Assembly (NCBI GenBank): GCA_036936605.1
Contig: JAUPFV010000001.1
Coordinates: forward strand, 164,448,643-164,512,642
Direction of reading: 5' to 3'
Length of the DNA stretch: 64,000 nucleotides
Origin: Limnanthes douglasii subsp. nivea
Taxonomy: Eukaryota > Streptophyta > Magnoliopsida > Brassicales > Limnanthaceae
A program made the translations under genes and the position numbers. The notes beneath the pieces are model-generated. The model ran no database searches, was not told where the DNA came from, and saw nothing but the letters and a program-made list of their open reading frames with translations. Positions 62,452-64,000 of the stretch are shown here, piece by piece; position 1 is the stretch's first letter, and each line of letters begins with the position of its first letter.

Positions 62452-64000
62452 AATGAGCTAAGAGTAAAAATCAATGCAATATACTGTATTTATTATGTTA
62501 TATGGATCCCGATAGTGCATAATCTTGTTCGCATTAGACCTTATCCGTTTGACGGTCCGCTGAAAAATAGAAAAATATTTATTTTTTAAAGGTTTATTTT
62601 ATGGAACATATTAATTGATAATTTTTTTGATATGAATGATCTTGATGATATATCATTTGTGTTATATTTTTTATGTTAGAAATCTAAATACATCGGGATC
62701 GTTCATGCGTTATCTTAATTTTATCATAAAATGCCTACATTAAAAACACGTCTCAACGTTACTTAATGAAAACAATAACCGATAGATATTCATATAACAA
62801 AAAGAATACAAGTTTGTTATGGACTACAATTTGAAAATAATAGTTGAGGCTTATGAAATGCAAAAAATAATTAATATGCATGACTTGTTATAAGTATAAT
62901 GTATGCTCAAATTTGTAATAAACCATACATAAAATTTATTGCTTGGATGTTAGATGGATAATCTAGTAACCTACGTATGAAAGATTGAAAGGAAATTGTA
63001 ATAAATATTTTATATTTCTAACAAATATACTATCAAATATTGATACATAAAAACTGAAATAAATTAGAAACTATATAATACTTTGATTTTAAATTTATCA
63101 TATATGTAGATACTCATCGTTAGAATGTCATTTTTATTAAAGGATGTAATTTTATTAAAATTATCAAATATACATTTATAATACCCTCTAACATGACATC
63201 GAAATTTATTGTATCATTTAAGACCTATAACCAAATGCTTATATTGCAAAACTTTATCGTTGGATTGTGAATCATTAAACGCAGATAACAAAATATTTGA
63301 TTATACATGAAAAAAATTATACAATTTTGCGTTTAAACAATAATATGAATATAGTCATTTTCGAGCATATATATTAAATTTCTAATTGTAACGTGAAAGT
63401 CCATATTGCCAAATCTATGTAAAAAACATATGAAAAAACTATATGTTAGTAGATATTCTTACTAAAAACTTGATACCGAAGTATATTGAACACGCTATTC
63501 AAACTACTAGAAGTGAGAATACATGTATCGGATTTTATATATTTATAATATGTTTTTGTGTATATATTTTGACTTTTATATATAAACATATATATAATAT
63601 TATTTTTTAAAGTGATATCTTATATCCATTTATAGTTTAATTAATTATAATGAGTTAAACACACACGTTCATACACACATACGAACGCATTCACACACAC
63701 ACACACTCTCACACACATGTTTACATACACATACGCACACGCACACACACCATACGCATGCACACACGTACGAGACCATACATACACACAATTTAGATTA
63801 CGACTTTTGGTCTTTTATAGAGATACTTCAACTAGACTATCATCACAATATTAGTAATATTATTGGAAACTTTTTAAGACTAGATAAAAACATTTTAAAA
63901 TGACTTGTGCAGTGTATGCTTGATTATATGTTGAAATTTATGTTAAAAAGAGACAATATAAATTTTATAGATTTTTCTTCGAAAATAGTTGGGTTTTTCC
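62452..64000. other. AT-rich sequence, no gene recognised
   Basis: No coding feature seen apart from the CA microsatellite at 63659-63790. Confidence 0.55.
63659..63790. repeat. Imperfect CA/ACACAC microsatellite
   Basis: Interrupted CA repeats with ACG and ATACG variants over about 130 bp. Confidence 0.85.

Overview
This is a repeat-rich window of an angiosperm nuclear genome, most likely a eudicot. The evidence is an intron-containing gene for the cytosolic ribosomal protein uS2 (40S SA), with plant-type Site II and telo-box promoter motifs, surrounded by plant LTR retrotransposons (Ty3/gypsy Tat-type and Ty1/copia), L1-type LINEs, tRNA-derived SINEs, MITEs and long AT-rich stretches. I could not identify the species.

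Layout. 1-9608: two minus-strand units of a Tat-like Ty3/gypsy element in the order body A - LTR - body B - LTR. They share the middle LTR, and pol runs straight into the LTR with no integrase. 9609-10584: AT-rich. 10585-22156: complete but dead Tat element 'C' with LTRs, 5-bp target duplication, gag-pro, RT, RNase H, second RNase H, INT, a 3' tandem-repeat zone and an accessory ORF on the opposite strand, which carries a MITE just after its stop codon. 22157-24650: AT-rich with a SINE. 24650-33790: a dead LINE split by a Ty1/copia element (28098-32940) and a solo LTR (32943-33171). 34700-35870: hairpin cluster and a 179-bp tandem duplication. 36159-39000: the only convincing intact host gene, ribosomal protein SA, in five exons. 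40948-41118: array of small GC-rich hairpins. 41293-43322: broken plant-mobile-domain (MAIN-like) gene. 43330-50470: second dead LINE split by a 2.3-kb AT-rich insert holding an 880-bp MULE-type MITE. 51240-53400: very decayed Copia fragment. 55324-62446: element 'D', a relative of C from which most of gag, protease, RT and the first RNase H are deleted, with a SINE inside its accessory ORF. 62447-64000: AT-rich with a CA microsatellite.

How the parts relate. All the retroelements are pseudogenised, and most premature stops are consistent with C-to-T (or G-to-A) transitions at Gln, Arg or Trp codons, as expected from methylated cytosine decay. Three features survive that decay and look functional in the ancestors. 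First, one in-frame stop codon followed by CA(A/G) sits at the gag-pro/pol boundary of all three gag-pol bearing elements; in element C it reads TAG CAA TTA, the tobamovirus-type readthrough context. Second, C and D share an antisense accessory gene with its own conserved TATA box and a coiled-coil C-terminus. Third, C and D share a variable tandem-repeat zone between that gene and INT. I found no RNA gene outside the SINE heads and no CRISPR-like array. Unlisted stretches hold only AT-rich sequence with no recognisable gene.
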